Source: Umbilicaria muhlenbergii
Lineage: Eukaryota; Ascomycota; Lecanoromycetes; Umbilicariales; Umbilicariaceae
Assembly (NCBI GenBank): GCA_000611775.1
Contig: KK106985.1
Coordinates: 1,288,291 to 1,352,290, forward strand
Direction of reading: 5' to 3'
Length of the DNA stretch: 64,000 nucleotides
Below, piece by piece: positions 43,801 through 53,927 of this stretch. The notes beneath the pieces are model-generated. The model was not told the origin of the DNA and searched no databases. It saw only the letters and a program-made list of their open reading frames with translations. The stretch's first letter is position 1; every line of letters starts with the position of its first letter. A program made the translations under genes and the position numbers.

Positions 43801-45455
43801 ACGGTTCGACAAACTAGTCGGGCTGTCTCTAAATCTCGATCGTAAAGTAGTCTGACCTTGTTGACCTTGTACAGCTCACGCGCCTGCCGTGGTATATCAG
43901 AAGCAGGGAAGTTCAGGCCCTTGTAGAGATCCTTCGTTGCCCGTGGATCTACAAGCTCAGTCACAACTCTTCCGTTGAAAGCTTGATCGAATTGGTAGAT
44001 CATCACTCGGTGAAAGCCAGTTAATTCCTTAACGACACCCACCAAAACCTTCAGAAAGTGATCAAGGTTCGCAGCGCTCGCTAGTTGTTCTTGCACCTGA
44101 GACATGATGTTGAATACTTCCATAGCTGCTGCCTCGCCTTTCCGCTTTCTTGCACTTCGTAGAACGCGCAATGGTCTGCTGGAATTGACGGTACTTTCGG
44201 CCAACTCTTCGGCGGTGGGATTGCTGTGTAACGTGTCCTCCGGTGGCTCTGGTGTACGCTCTCCAGATGGTACAAGAGGGTACAACTGATCGTCCTCAAG
44301 CTCAAACTCGCATATTATCATCTGCGGGTTCCGCTCGTTTATATGCATCGCCGTCCACAGCTTCTGTGTCTTTTTGGAAGGTGATCGAATAGACAGAGTG
44401 AATACTTCAGGGCCATTCGTAGCGGGGTCTGCACCTTCGTCCCTGATGAAATCGAGATGGTCCAGCAGGTTATCGGCTTGCTCGTCCGACAAAATGTTGC
44501 AAAAGCTATCAAGCTCAAAAAGCTGCTTTGGTGTATAACCAATCATACGTTTTGAGTTCTCACTAACGACTCTAACAGTCAATTTGCCATCAGGCTCCTC
44601 TTGCATTGCTATAAGTAGTCCAAAGCCTTGTATAGCTCCGGGAATGTGAATTGGTTCATCATCGCATCTCTGCAGAACATCCCCATCGCGACCTGTTATG
44701 ACTGCGTGACCACCATCAGTCACAACATGCTTGAAGCGCGCAGTGACAAGACCAGGAATGCCATCGGCTAGACTCCTAATCGATTCTGCCTTGCTCCTTG
44801 TCTCTGCACCACCGCCCGTGCTAGCGACGCTTTCAGATCTGGCCGACGCAGTGTCACTGAACAACTGCACCTGTCTTGTACCTGTAATTTGCTGGGAGCT
44901 CCCAGTGGCCGACGAGGACTTCCTTTGAGCTTCCCCGGCTAATGAATTATCATCACTATTTCCACCTTCACCCGAACTAGTGGCTTCTGTGTTTCGCAGA
45001 GATCTCGATTGTGTTGCTATATTGGAAGCGCTAGTATTTTGGCTGGTAGATGCTGTGCTCGCTGTTGAGAGTCGTCTTGAACTTCGCGGTGTGCTGCTGG
45101 CGCTGTCCGGAGGGACCATACCTGGGAAGCCATCTCCGCTGTGGTCCTCCGGCCGGTTGTATGGTGTTGCGTTAGGGTCGACGGAGACAACCGATCGAAT
45201 TGGGAAGACCCGGTCGGTGAGGCTAGGACTCAGTGGACCGAAGCGAGACGGTAAACCATGCTCCCAGCTCTGCGAAGATGGGTCGGTGAGAATGTCATGC
45301 AGCTCAGAAGGCCAATGGCGTGATTTGGGCGAAGGCGGTGACCGCGGTGAAGCTGGCACTGAGAATGACCGCTGAGGAGATGGAGATGGGGAAGTTGCGT
45401 CCTTTAAAGGCGAATCTGGAGCATCGTCTGATGTGTTGGATGTGCTTGGTAACAT
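40869..45455 (-). CDS. fphA: Fungal phytochrome, hybrid histidine kinase
   Basis: Two exons (45455-41430, 41375-40869), 54-bp intron, 1,510 residues. Order: Ser-rich N-terminal extension (1-230); PAS with the bilin-attaching Cys264 in LQRCDDEPIHIPGAIQGFG; GAF with PASDIPRQARELY (517-529) and His573; PHY with the tongue WAGNP (761-765); histidine kinase with phospho-His842 in NSAHEVRTPLNAIINY, N-box NLTANAIQNT, G-boxes DTGAGM and LGLGLAVV; Ser-rich linker; receiver domain with acidic EDD (1295-1297) and phospho-Asp1340 in VVLMD, then FAVSAS and LKPVD. It should bind biliverdin and sense red/far-red light, as Aspergillus FphA does. The intron falls two codons after Asp1340 and restores MDMQMPIVDG; it is stop-free and 3n long. 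Confidence 0.95.
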   Translation of the reverse strand: MLPSTSNTSDDAPDSPLKDATSPSPSPQRSFSVPASPRSPPSPKSRHWPSELHDILTDPSSQSWEHGLPSRFGPLSPSLTDRVFPIRSVVSVDPNATPYNRPEDHSGDGFPGMVPPDSASSTPRSSRRLSTASTASTSQNTSASNIATQSRSLRNTEATSSGEGGNSDDNSLAGEAQRKSSSATGSSQQITGTRQVQLFSDTASARSESVASTGGGAETRSKAESIRSLADGIPGLVTARFKHVVTDGGHAVITGRDGDVLQRCDDEPIHIPGAIQGFGLLIAMQEEPDGKLTVRVVSENSKRMIGYTPKQLFELDSFCNILSDEQADNLLDHLDFIRDEGADPATNGPEVFTLSIRSPSKKTQKLWTAMHINERNPQMIICEFELEDDQLYPLVPSGERTPEPPEDTLHSNPTAEELAESTVNSSRPLRVLRSARKRKGEAAAMEVFNIMSQVQEQLASAANLDHFLKVLVGVVKELTGFHRVMIYQFDQAFNGRVVTELVDPRATKDLYKGLNFPASDIPRQARELYKVNKVRLLYDRDLETARLVCRTVEDLETPLDLTHAYLRAMSPIHLKYLANMAVRASMSISINAFSELWGLIACHSYGSKGMRVSFPIRKMCRLVGDSASRNIERLSYASRLQARKLINTAPTEHNPSGYIIASSDDLLKLFDADYGLLSIRGETKILGHLEQSQEALALLEYLRLRKTTSVLTSHDIRIDFPDLRYEPGFSVIAGLLLVPLSVGGADFIVFFRKGQLREVKWAGNPYEKYIKQGTEGYLEPRKSFKMWSETVIGKCREWTEEEIETAAVLCLVYGKFIEVWRQKEAALQTSQLTRLLLANSAHEVRTPLNAIINYLEIALEGALDQETRENLAKSHSASKSLIYVINDLLDLTKTEEGHDLIRDETFDFPATAREATDAFKGDARRKQIEFQLVEHPGLPQFVVGDQRRVRQAISNLTANAIQNTNNGAVKVELWPADRVEGHVEIDIVVQDTGAGMSPTKLDALFRDLEQVQSEETDEVLSESLAVNSPKTTKQGKEEKRTLGLGLAVVARVVRNMNGQLRLKSEEGKGSRFVIQLGFDLPPHDDEQRISDGAKAAGVAPPAGHPATPPAEGGEVMLVNKSPQRESQHTGKDLVRKKSSESMKSTNSISSVKSFMSGSSGKSAKSDVDRLIVAIQEPHMVTGTDQRSSRSLRRPNSSSNRPKPLSRSSSATVRGISTVAESLQSPLHLTPGQATVRDSGTPIKPVRMPEDESAAPHSLASPPNTTARVLFDIPDEPVRRAEPPTADHLQVLVAEDDPINSKIIKKRLEKVGHDVFLTVNGEECANAYGDKPSSYDVVLMDMQVSDDSILVQPGYTNKTSQMPIVDGLTSTKMIRSYEKTHPSELLSTRAALNGRVPIFAVSASLVERDRQLYIDGGFDGWVLKPVDFKRLSVLLSGIVEEETRASSLYRPGEWERGGWFEKRQRGIYSADTVPLEQAPVSGFPEGAYKSMPEDPFDDPISKEQDRLDGLKTDAVHADSVPEDSARPRC

Positions 45456-47125
45456 CTTGAAAATATGGCCAGCAGCCTTCTGTGCGGTTCGCTATCCTAA
45501 CCAGGTCGGAGGGTTGGTCTCCGCAACCAAATGTACAGATCCACTCAATGACTCTTGCGCAACAGCCTAGAAAGGCCTCTTATGCAATCAATCAGAGCTG
45601 GTTCTTACCGATGAACCGTTCCCTCGCGCATCAGCCGCCAAGACATCGGAACGCAAAGAAGGTAGAAACTGGTGGACTTGGCGAAGGGACAAGTGTCAGT
45701 GGGAGAGGCTAGAGGCACCGGTCGGACCAGCAGTCGAGAAAAGGAAGTTTGGCAAGAGTCACACCGCTCCTACCTTTGCGGGGCATTTGATAATGACAGT
45801 CAAGCGGCGGTGTGGGTATCATGGTCGAAGGTCGCCGCTGGAGCAAAAGAACATGTGCGCATGGTCTAGATTGGTGGCGTCAAGCTTTACATTAAGGTTT
45901 AGCGGCGCGATGGGGCACCCAAGAGGCTACCTTACGCACACTAAGGTACGGTACTCGTCCTTGTACGCCGTACTTGTACCTGAGGAGTCCTTGTACGTCG
46001 TAGCGTGGCTGCGTGGCTGCGTGGCTAACATCCTCGGGGAGGATGAAGGAAAACGGAGGAGGCCCGCTTCGCTTCCGGCATTTACGGACTTAGCTCCGTC
46101 AAGCAGGACCCTGAAAAAGTGGCATCAGTGCCGCTGTCATGCTTCATCAACGTGCCCCATCCAGAACATGACATATGACCGTTGCGCCATAGACGTGACG
46201 GCTTGGCACCTAAGCTCAGAGTACCGGAAGTCTTCATGCACCTCTCCATGCACCATGTATTGAATCGTTGAGACATTTCATTTATGTAGCGTAGAAGTTC
46301 TGAGGCTGAACGTGTTGCCTATCCATGGCAAGACTTGAGTGGCCCAAATCAAGACCATATAGCATAAACTCATGAATACCGACGAGTATTATGTAAACCT
46401 CCTGAAGCAGAGAAAGAAAACAGAAAATGAATCAAAGATAAATAAAAGACAAATAAAAGACAAATCATCATAGATCGATGATAAATAAAAGACGAATAGA
46501 AGATAGATAAAAGATGACTGGAAGACAAATAAAAGATGGCATGAATAGCAGATAGATAAAAGGCACATAGAGGAAGGATAGAAGATGAATTGAAGAAGGA
46601 CAGAATGAGTCTCCTAGTCTGATCTAGGATACTGCATCTTCCACAACCGCCATTTCTTGCTTGGATTCACAAGCGTGGCGAGCCACCCTCGCCACTATTG
46701 ATCAACGTCACTATCACCACGCAGCGCCCACAGCTCAAATCTTGCCTAATCTGAAGCGTTGCATCATCCAAGGGGGTGTTCTGAGTTGTCGTCCAGGAGC
46801 CGACACGATCGTGCCTGCCCATGCGACAAAGCCCATCGTTGCAACAATGCCCATTGACAACCATCAATCAGTGCGAGCGCTTTTATACATAACACACATA
46901 TCTGCCGGGCCTTACGAAAGATAGCACGTTGATCTCATCAACCCCTTGGCATCCTTTGCTGTGGCGTCTGGCTTTCTCAGGATCACTTACTGAATACTTC
47001 GAAAAAGCACTCTGGGGAATTCGCCACCCAGGCGAACACCTGGAAAGTCAGAGACATACCGCCCCTTGGACTGCCAATTTCTTCGGCATTCTGATCCCCG
47101 ATCCTTTTACCCGTGCTTCATCAGG
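45456..47125. other. Divergent intergenic region with an A/G-rich repeat tract
   Basis: 1.7 kb between two divergent genes. 46420-46600 is a purine-rich tract with the decamer AAATAAAAGA and variants many times. No gene supported. Confidence 0.5.
46420..46600 (+). repeat. Imperfect AAATAAAAGA-type tandem repeat
   Basis: Units of 10-13 bases (AAATAAAAGA, AGATAAAAGATG, GAATAGAAGA and similar) recur about a dozen times with drift. The top strand is almost pyrimidine-poor; possible intrinsically bent or nucleosome-free DNA between two divergent promoters. Confidence 0.65.
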
Positions 47126-48937
47126 ATGGTCTCTGAAGCTGCCAGCATGCAGAAGCGCTTCCACGTGCTAGTTATCCAGGATGGGGCTCTACAACACCAG
47201 ACCGCTAAGAAGATCTTAAGCTATTTTGATAACCACGTCAATATTATTGTCAGAGCCATGACATGTTCTCTGTACAACGCTAGCGACTACGCTCAAACAT
47301 CTACTGTGGAAGAATACAACTTTGACGACCTGAATTATGAGTTGATACAAGGCATAACTCACTTGCGGCCGAGCACTGTCCTACTTTCTAAATGGGCCGA
47401 TCTCCTGGTAGTGGCACCAGTCAAAGCAGACACAATCGCGAAAATGCTCCATGGATTCTCAGATAGCATTTTATTGGAGATTCTGCGGTTATGGGATGTC
47501 TCGAAGAAGATCTTACTCGTACCTGGGATGTCAATTGCAATGTGGGAAAACCCTATGACAGAAAAGCAGCTAAACAAGATTCGACGGAAGTGGAATTGGA
47601 TTCGCGTCCTTGAACCAGTGCTATGGAACCACAGTAAAGGAGAAGAGTTTGCTATGACCGGGTGGAACGGTCTGGAGGAGCTCGTCCAGAATGTAGAGAA
47701 CCAAGCCGATCTCATGACTATAGGCCGCGAGGTGGACACCATGGCAGGCCTAAGTTCCCATTTACCAAATCCTTTTTTCCTTAATAACATCCAATTGCCC
47801 CCGGAGATCTGGTCGATCATATTGCAGAACGTTGGAGACTGGGAAGTGGCTAAGTCGCTCGGGATCTATACCACCCTTCCGGTGCCACAAGAATGGCAAG
47901 GACCCAAAGGCACGGATGGACCCCGGGATTTCATGAAACACTTGGAATGGATCATCTTGACAGGGAAACACCCGGACATCATCAAACACCTTCGTTCTGG
48001 CCCACCGCAGAAATTGCTATCCAGACTATGCGTGAAACTCGTCATCAAATTCGGCCTTACAGACCTCCTCTCATATCTGGAGACCCACTTCTTCGATCTA
48101 TTTTGGTACTCTTTCGGGCATACACTGCTACCAGATAAAGCTTCCGCCTCCTTTGGCCGCACATGCATCTTGGAATGGTGGCGTACCTCTCCCTCCTTCC
48201 TCAACAAAGAGTACACATCCGAAGCGATCGATGGTGCCTCTAAAGCCGGCTTTATCCAAGTCCTGGATTGGTGGCGAGACTCAGGCCTCACCCTGCGTTA
48301 TACCGAAGCTGCCCTCGAACAGGCGAGCTCGAAGGGCAAGATTGAAGTTCTGGAATGGTGGCACAAAGCTTCACTTCACGACGAAAGTCAGCGACTTGTT
48401 GACTCTGGTAGCTCGCATCAACGGCAAGGGAGCCCTCGCCTTCAAAGAAGTACCACATGGCCCAATCCCAGTGCTGCAGTATCACAGCACCAACTCGGTA
48501 ACCGTTCTGCCCTACCGCAACCCATCCCCCTCAAGGTTGGTAAGTCCCTAATCTCTGCTGCACAAAACGGTCAAGCAACAGCGGTCCGCTGGTGGGCCGT
48601 GTCCGGCGTTCCGTTACTGCACGAAGAGAGTGTGCCTAAAATTGCGTCTGCGGCTGGTCATGTCAACGTACTACAGGTGTGGAAAGAATTAAAGGGCGAC
48701 AAAATGAGCTTTGACAACCAAGTTTTGGTTGCCGCAACGAAAAACGGGCACGCAGAAGTCCTAGAGTGGTGGCGAAGAAGTGGCTTCAGGGTCGAGTACA
48801 AAACTTGCGATATTGAAGAGGCGCTGGAGGATAGTCTGGGAGGAGAAGGCGAGCGAAAGGTTCGGGGCTGGTGGGCAAGGAACGGCTTGAACTTGGGAGT
48901 AGGTACGAGTGAGTGGATGAAGGTCAAAGTCCTTTGA
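47126..48937 (+). CDS. HFCD flavoprotein-like domain fused to LEWW ankyrin-like repeats
   Basis: Single frame, 603 residues from the ATG at 47126; ATG 47147 is also possible. Residues 1-200 resemble Hal3/phosphopantothenoylcysteine decarboxylase: KWADLLVVAPVKADTIAKML, VPGMSIAMWENPMT, FAMTGWNGLEELV. Key catalytic features are altered: the active-site His position before RRWAD reads Thr, the PAMN motif is PGMS, and the Cys-containing ACGDYG loop is replaced (EPVLWNHSKG). An F-box-like stretch LPPEIWSIILQNVGDW follows, then ankyrin-like repeats marked by ILEWW, VLDWW, VLEWW, VRWW and VLEWW. A flavin-binding, non-catalytic regulator or adaptor is inferred. About 48390-48540 departs from the repeat pattern and might hold an unrecognised intron. 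Confidence 0.72.
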   Translation: MVSEAASMQKRFHVLVIQDGALQHQTAKKILSYFDNHVNIIVRAMTCSLYNASDYAQTSTVEEYNFDDLNYELIQGITHLRPSTVLLSKWADLLVVAPVKADTIAKMLHGFSDSILLEILRLWDVSKKILLVPGMSIAMWENPMTEKQLNKIRRKWNWIRVLEPVLWNHSKGEEFAMTGWNGLEELVQNVENQADLMTIGREVDTMAGLSSHLPNPFFLNNIQLPPEIWSIILQNVGDWEVAKSLGIYTTLPVPQEWQGPKGTDGPRDFMKHLEWIILTGKHPDIIKHLRSGPPQKLLSRLCVKLVIKFGLTDLLSYLETHFFDLFWYSFGHTLLPDKASASFGRTCILEWWRTSPSFLNKEYTSEAIDGASKAGFIQVLDWWRDSGLTLRYTEAALEQASSKGKIEVLEWWHKASLHDESQRLVDSGSSHQRQGSPRLQRSTTWPNPSAAVSQHQLGNRSALPQPIPLKVGKSLISAAQNGQATAVRWWAVSGVPLLHEESVPKIASAAGHVNVLQVWKELKGDKMSFDNQVLVAATKNGHAEVLEWWRRSGFRVEYKTCDIEEALEDSLGGEGERKVRGWWARNGLNLGVGTSEWMKVKVL

Positions 48938-49783
48938 GAAAAACAGTTACGCGGGTTGAAGCTGAACCTGGAATAAGAGGGAGGTGTTTGGACATGTGTA
49001 GATATAGCGAGCATTCTAGGCGCCGGTATCTCGAAGGAGTCGGTGATTGTGTCTTTGGAGCATCGGAAAGCCGTGGCTGCTTTCATCGATGACTATCAAT
49101 GCGGAGGACTTGATACATACAACACTGAGCCTATATCGATGCTACTTATGCAATCACCTCATAATTGATGACCAAACCAAGGAACACAGTTCCTCTGCCG
49201 TGCGCTGCGTGTTTGCTTGCTGTTTGGTGAGATTACTTGACCGTCGCGTTAGCACAAGCGTAAATGCTCGTCCACCAGACGTGTAGGCATATAGACACAC
49301 AATCTTCCGACAGAGAACCGATGTCGATTTGCCCGGTATCAAGACGAGCTATCAAATACACGAAAATATATCGGACTGAAGGAATGCTTCGAATGCGTCG
49401 AGTGCCTCTGGAGATTAAGACCTGGCTTGGCGTTGCTTCGTGACTAAAAGTGCGACTAGCGTCACTGAACCAGAAACAAACATCCATATCTCGCTCCAAG
49501 CTGAGCTCTCTCGCACCAAGAGGACTGTGATCCGCACCAAACTACTTTTACCAACCCACACTCGTTGACTGAGATCGTTGATCTTACGAACACCATCTGG
49601 GGAGGCTCTGCTACAATTATGACTCTTCAATCATAGCTCTGTCGCCGGATACCGGACGTGTAGCACGTCGCGTGCGAGCTGCCGCCGGTGCCCCTCCTTC
49701 TCTGCCCTGGACCTTCATTGAGTCCATTATCATTACTTATGGCCTTAGTATCTATACCACCATCGCCACACACACTTGGGACC
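48938..49783. other. Intergenic, upstream of the Dbf4 gene
   Basis: No gene seen; short frames on both strands only. Confidence 0.5.
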
Positions 49784-51998
49784 ATGTCGAACCGAAGGGT
49801 TCCTCTTGCCAATGTTCCTAATGTCGCCAATTCGCCCTTCAGAGCCGTTGCAGCGGCGGCTTCGAAGCGGTCACGGTCTCAGAACACCACCCAGGAAGAC
49901 CTAGCTTATGTCGAACCTCCACCCGCGAAAAAGCAGATCATCCAAGTGGGCGAGTCAGCTCTTCGAACACCACCTCGAAAGCAAATTCCCCAGCACGCAG
50001 AAGGTCGAGTGTTCAACAAAAGGCCTGCAAATTCACAAATCACTGCATTTGAGAAGAAGCTCCTTGCGGCCAAAGAGAGACAGGCACAACAGAAGCCCGT
50101 TAGACAAGAAAAGGCATTGAATGAGAATCTAGAGAAGATCGGACAGTGGCAGAGACACTATCGGAAAGCCTTTCCTCAGTTCGTTTTCTACTTTGAGAGC
50201 CTACCGGACGACGTTCGACTGAGGTGTTCGAAACAAGTGGTCGCACTTGGGGCTGTAAGTAGTGTTGAAATAGTTTCTCGCGTGCAGACTGTTCTTCCTT
50301 GCTGACCAGACAATACTCATAGCGGGAGGAGAAGTTCTTCTCCAAGGAGGTCACTCATGTGGTCACCACGCGGGTGATTCCATCGGAGAGTGATACGACC
50401 GCTTCTTCGATAGATACCAATCCCTCTCCTTCAGTCAGCACAAGCTCACAACACACAAATCAATTACGAACTATCAACCCGTCGCTACTGGAAAGGCCAC
50501 TAGAATCAACTCAAACCCGGCATCAAACATTTTCAGCTAAAAGCAAGTTCACGTTCGAAACATCAACCGGGAGAAGGCTACAAGTCAACAATAATAATAA
50601 CAACAGCAACAACCAAGATGTCGAGCCACGCAGACAACCTGCTGGCAACGTCGACATTTTACATCGAGCTAAAGAAATGGGGATGAAGATATGGCAAGTA
50701 GAAAAGCTGCAACGAATGATGACTACGATGTTTGACACGGACATGGACGTGCAGTCTCCCCATGGTCACAATACGCGGAGCAACGTGGTAAATACTGTGG
50801 GTGCCGGGAGATTAAGCCGGGATATCGATTTGTCTCATATGCTACGCAACGAACAACTGAACGGACCATTAGATCGTGACACTGCTGTTGCATCAAGGGA
50901 GCTCATACTATTTAAGGGACCCTACATCTACATTCGTGACCTGGACGAGAAGACTAAGCCGGTCATGGTGAAAGAATATCCCAAGGTGTCCCGTCGAGAA
51001 GATGGGATTTGGCCCCAGTTCAGGGCTGCGAGCAATGGCAAATGTCCCTTTATTCAAGACGTTGACCAAAACAGACGGGAATTCGAAAAAGAGAAAGCCC
51101 GAGAACGAGAGATGCTTGCCAGAGCCAGACTTGAGAATGGAGCAGTGCCACGCACAAGGGCTATCACCGCTCTTACCTCTCTCGAATCTACAAAGATGCA
51201 GCCTCCACTCCAGGGTAAGCGAAAACGACCGCTCGAAGAGGCTGAGAATGGTGCAAACCAGATGACCCGAGAAGTTGATAAGATGCTTGGACTTGGGTCT
51301 GATCCTTCCACGACCATTGCAGCAAAGCCAAGAAGCCCAGGAAAAGTTCTTGGACAGTTCCCAGCGGCGGTGGGCCCAAGGCTACATGGCGGTGAGCCCG
51401 CTGCATCTGGAGTACAACCTTCCAATATCACCTCAGCAATACGATCCCAGATGATCTCATCAACAGCAGCAGCTCCAGGTGCCCGAGCTGGGACGAGTAG
51501 AGAAGTTCAAGAATTGAAAAGAAAGGTCCTGGAGAAGAACACTGGTCCCACGTTTACTGGCATCCCAACATCCCGCAGGATGAACGATCTGGCGGGAGCT
51601 GCGAGAGCTGAAAGCAGTGTCCCTGCTGTCAGGCAGGCCAAGCGAAAAGCTCAAGAGAAGCTGGGATTTATCTACGAGGACTGCACCCCTTCTGAAGAAG
51701 AGGAGAATGCTCGGAGAGCAATGGTGGTGAAGAAGACCAACGCCTCACAGAAGAAGTTTGAAAAGAAGGATCCGAAGCCGGGATACTGTGAGAACTGCAG
51801 AGACAAGTTTGACGACTTTGATGACGTGAGTCTATATTACAGGTCGTTGAAATGCGTTGTACTAACGTGACAATGTAGCACATACTGTCACGCAAGCACC
51901 GCAAATTCGCTCTCACACAAGACAACTGGAGGGAGCTCGATGCTCTGCTCAGTCATCTCGGCCGACCACTTAAAGACGACGACTCTGACGAGTTCTGA
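49784..51998 (+). CDS. nimO: Dbf4/Dfp1-type regulatory subunit of Cdc7 kinase (nimO)
   Basis: Three exons (49784-50254, 50323-51825, 51879-51998), introns of 68 and 53 bp, the second with branch site ACTAAC; 697 residues. The start ACCATGTCGAACC has a good context; upstream in-frame ATGs give no recognisable sequence. Motif N (BRCT-like) spans about residues 133-178 (FVFYFESLPDDVRLRC, then FFSKEVTHVVTTRVI); motif M is at ELILFKGPYIYIRDLDEKTK; motif C is the CCHH zinc finger, Cys646, Cys649, His659, His665, with the second intron between its cysteines and histidines. It activates Cdc7 to phosphorylate MCM and fire replication origins. N-terminal RxxL-like basic stretches may be degradation signals, but this was not verified. 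Confidence 0.92.
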
Positions 51999-52824
51999 AA
52001 TAGTACAAAGGCGCTTATGATAATAATAGTACAAGTGGATGGAAGGGCTCTTGGTCTGCTTGCAACCCCACCGAAATGCTGTTGCATGACCATTCCTGTA
52101 CCTTGTCTTGGAGTTGGGGTGATTTCAAGGTTCTGTGCTGGTTCGGCGTCTTGTTGCAAAGGTCGCTTCTTCGCTTACTATACCAACTTCGATTCTTCTG
52201 CATTGCAGTGTCCCTGCATCATGGCAAGCGTGTCTGTTCTGGACTTCACCTGCATTTCTTGGTGCGTAGCGGCATTTAAGGAGGCGCCTTTCTTTTTCTC
52301 CATATATCTGCTCGACAACTATAGCTCTAATCTCAGTTGGTGTCGCATCTTGCGAGAAGGCTTGTAGAGGGCAAATTTGCTCTTTGGGTGGGCTTCGGGG
52401 TCTGGTGGCTTCTAGTTTTTGAGGTCGCTATCCACTTAGATCTAACGTGGAACTTGACCTACCGATATGCTTTGTAGACGTGTGATTACATGCCAATGTC
52501 GTGATCGAGGGCTGTTCCATTAAGTTGTGAGGCAGAGTGAGCATGCTAGACTAATTGAATAGGGTGACGACCTGATAATATTTGTATGGCCCGTAAACAC
52601 TTTTCCCGTATAAGCACATCTCTGTCCATATCATTGCAAGTCCTAGGTTAAAACTCCAGCCTAGTGTAACACTGTAGCAAACAATCAAACATTCGCCGGA
52701 TACCAGACCTCCAAACTCGCCAATCCACCGCCTCCCCAACCGTCCAAGAAACCTCACCTCTACCCGCAACCTCCTCCTGGACACCCACACCCGCGACCCC
52801 GAACCTCAGAATTCCATACGACCA
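51999..52824. other. Intergenic, upstream of ATG12
   Basis: nimO 3' flank and ATG12 promoter. From about 52680 the plus strand becomes strongly C-rich. Confidence 0.5.
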
Positions 52825-53621
52825 ATGACCTCCCCAAATCCCTCCCCCGAAACCCCCATCCCCGACTCCCCCCACCCCGTCGACCTCCCCCTCCCCCTCT
52901 CCGCCTCCGTCATCCTGACCTCCCTCCCCCACGACGCCCACGCCGCCCTCGCCGACGCAGGGGAACTGGAGCAGAAGAAAGGTCTCTTGCCAACCCCCTT
53001 CCCATTCCTCCTCTTTCCCTCTACACTCAAACTCCCCACCCCCCCCAACCGGGGGTCTTCCAAACCCCCCATCAGCCTCCCCCACCATGCTAGCACCTCG
53101 CACTAACCAACCCCCCAAGTAACGATCCGGTTCCAAGCCATCGGCTCTGCACCGATCCTCCGCACCAAGGTGTTTAAAATCAGCAGTTCGCAGCGGTTCG
53201 AGACTGTGGTTGGGTTTTTGAGGAGGAAGTTGGAGGTTGGGCCGGGGGAGGGGGTGTTTTGTTATGTTAATAGTGTGTTTGCCCCCGGGTTGGATGAAGG
53301 GGTGGGGGGGCTGTGGAGGGTGAGTTTTTGTTGTGGGTTTCTTTTGGGGGGGTTTCTTTGGGGGGGTTGGGGAGGAGGTGTGGGGGGCGTTTCTGGGATG
53401 GGGCGTTGTGGGTTGGGGGGTTGTGGATTTGTGGGTTTGTGGAGTGAAGTTGGGAGTGGTAGAGGGGGTAGGGGGCGCTTTCATGGAGGGAAGGAGGGTG
53501 GGGCCAGGTGGATGGAGGTTTATGTCAGTGATCGCTGTGCTGACTTTAAGGGTGATGACAGTGCTTCAAGACGGATGACCAGCTTATTGTGGCCTATTCG
53601 ATGACGCCGGCGTTTGGGTGA
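52825..53621 (+). CDS. ATG12: Ubiquitin-like autophagy protein ATG12
   Basis: Three exons (52825-52981, 53120-53319, 53562-53621), introns of 138 and 242 bp, 138 residues. The N-terminal 50 residues are Pro/Ser-rich. The ubiquitin fold follows: [75 protein letters not shown], ending in Phe-Gly. The terminal Gly is the residue joined to a lysine of ATG5 by ATG7 and ATG10; the conjugate acts as the E3 for ATG8 lipidation. All family-typical blocks are present once the two introns are removed. Both introns are larger than others in the window, the first C-rich, the second very G-rich. Confidence 0.93.
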
Positions 53622-53927
53622 GGGGGGCGAGGTGGTCTATTGCTTGCGTTGATGAGACCCTATGACTGTGTATGAATGCCTACGAAGAAGATGACAGATC
53701 GAGGAGGTATTGGGTAAGTTAAAATTCTACTGCCAATTGAGACATTGATATTCTATGACTGACAGCTCCACCAGAAATCTAAAGAACCGAGATATCCACA
53801 CCACCAGTGCTGTGCCGCCAAAGTGCAAGATAAAAGACAAAGCCGCTCTAGATGTTCAAGCCCCAGGGGTGGGTACGAACAGGGTATAGACGCTATCAAA
53901 GGCAACAATAAACATCCAAAGCCCATA
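53622..53927. other. Short convergent spacer between ATG12 and panB
   Basis: 306 bp between two stop codons. No feature seen. Confidence 0.6.
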
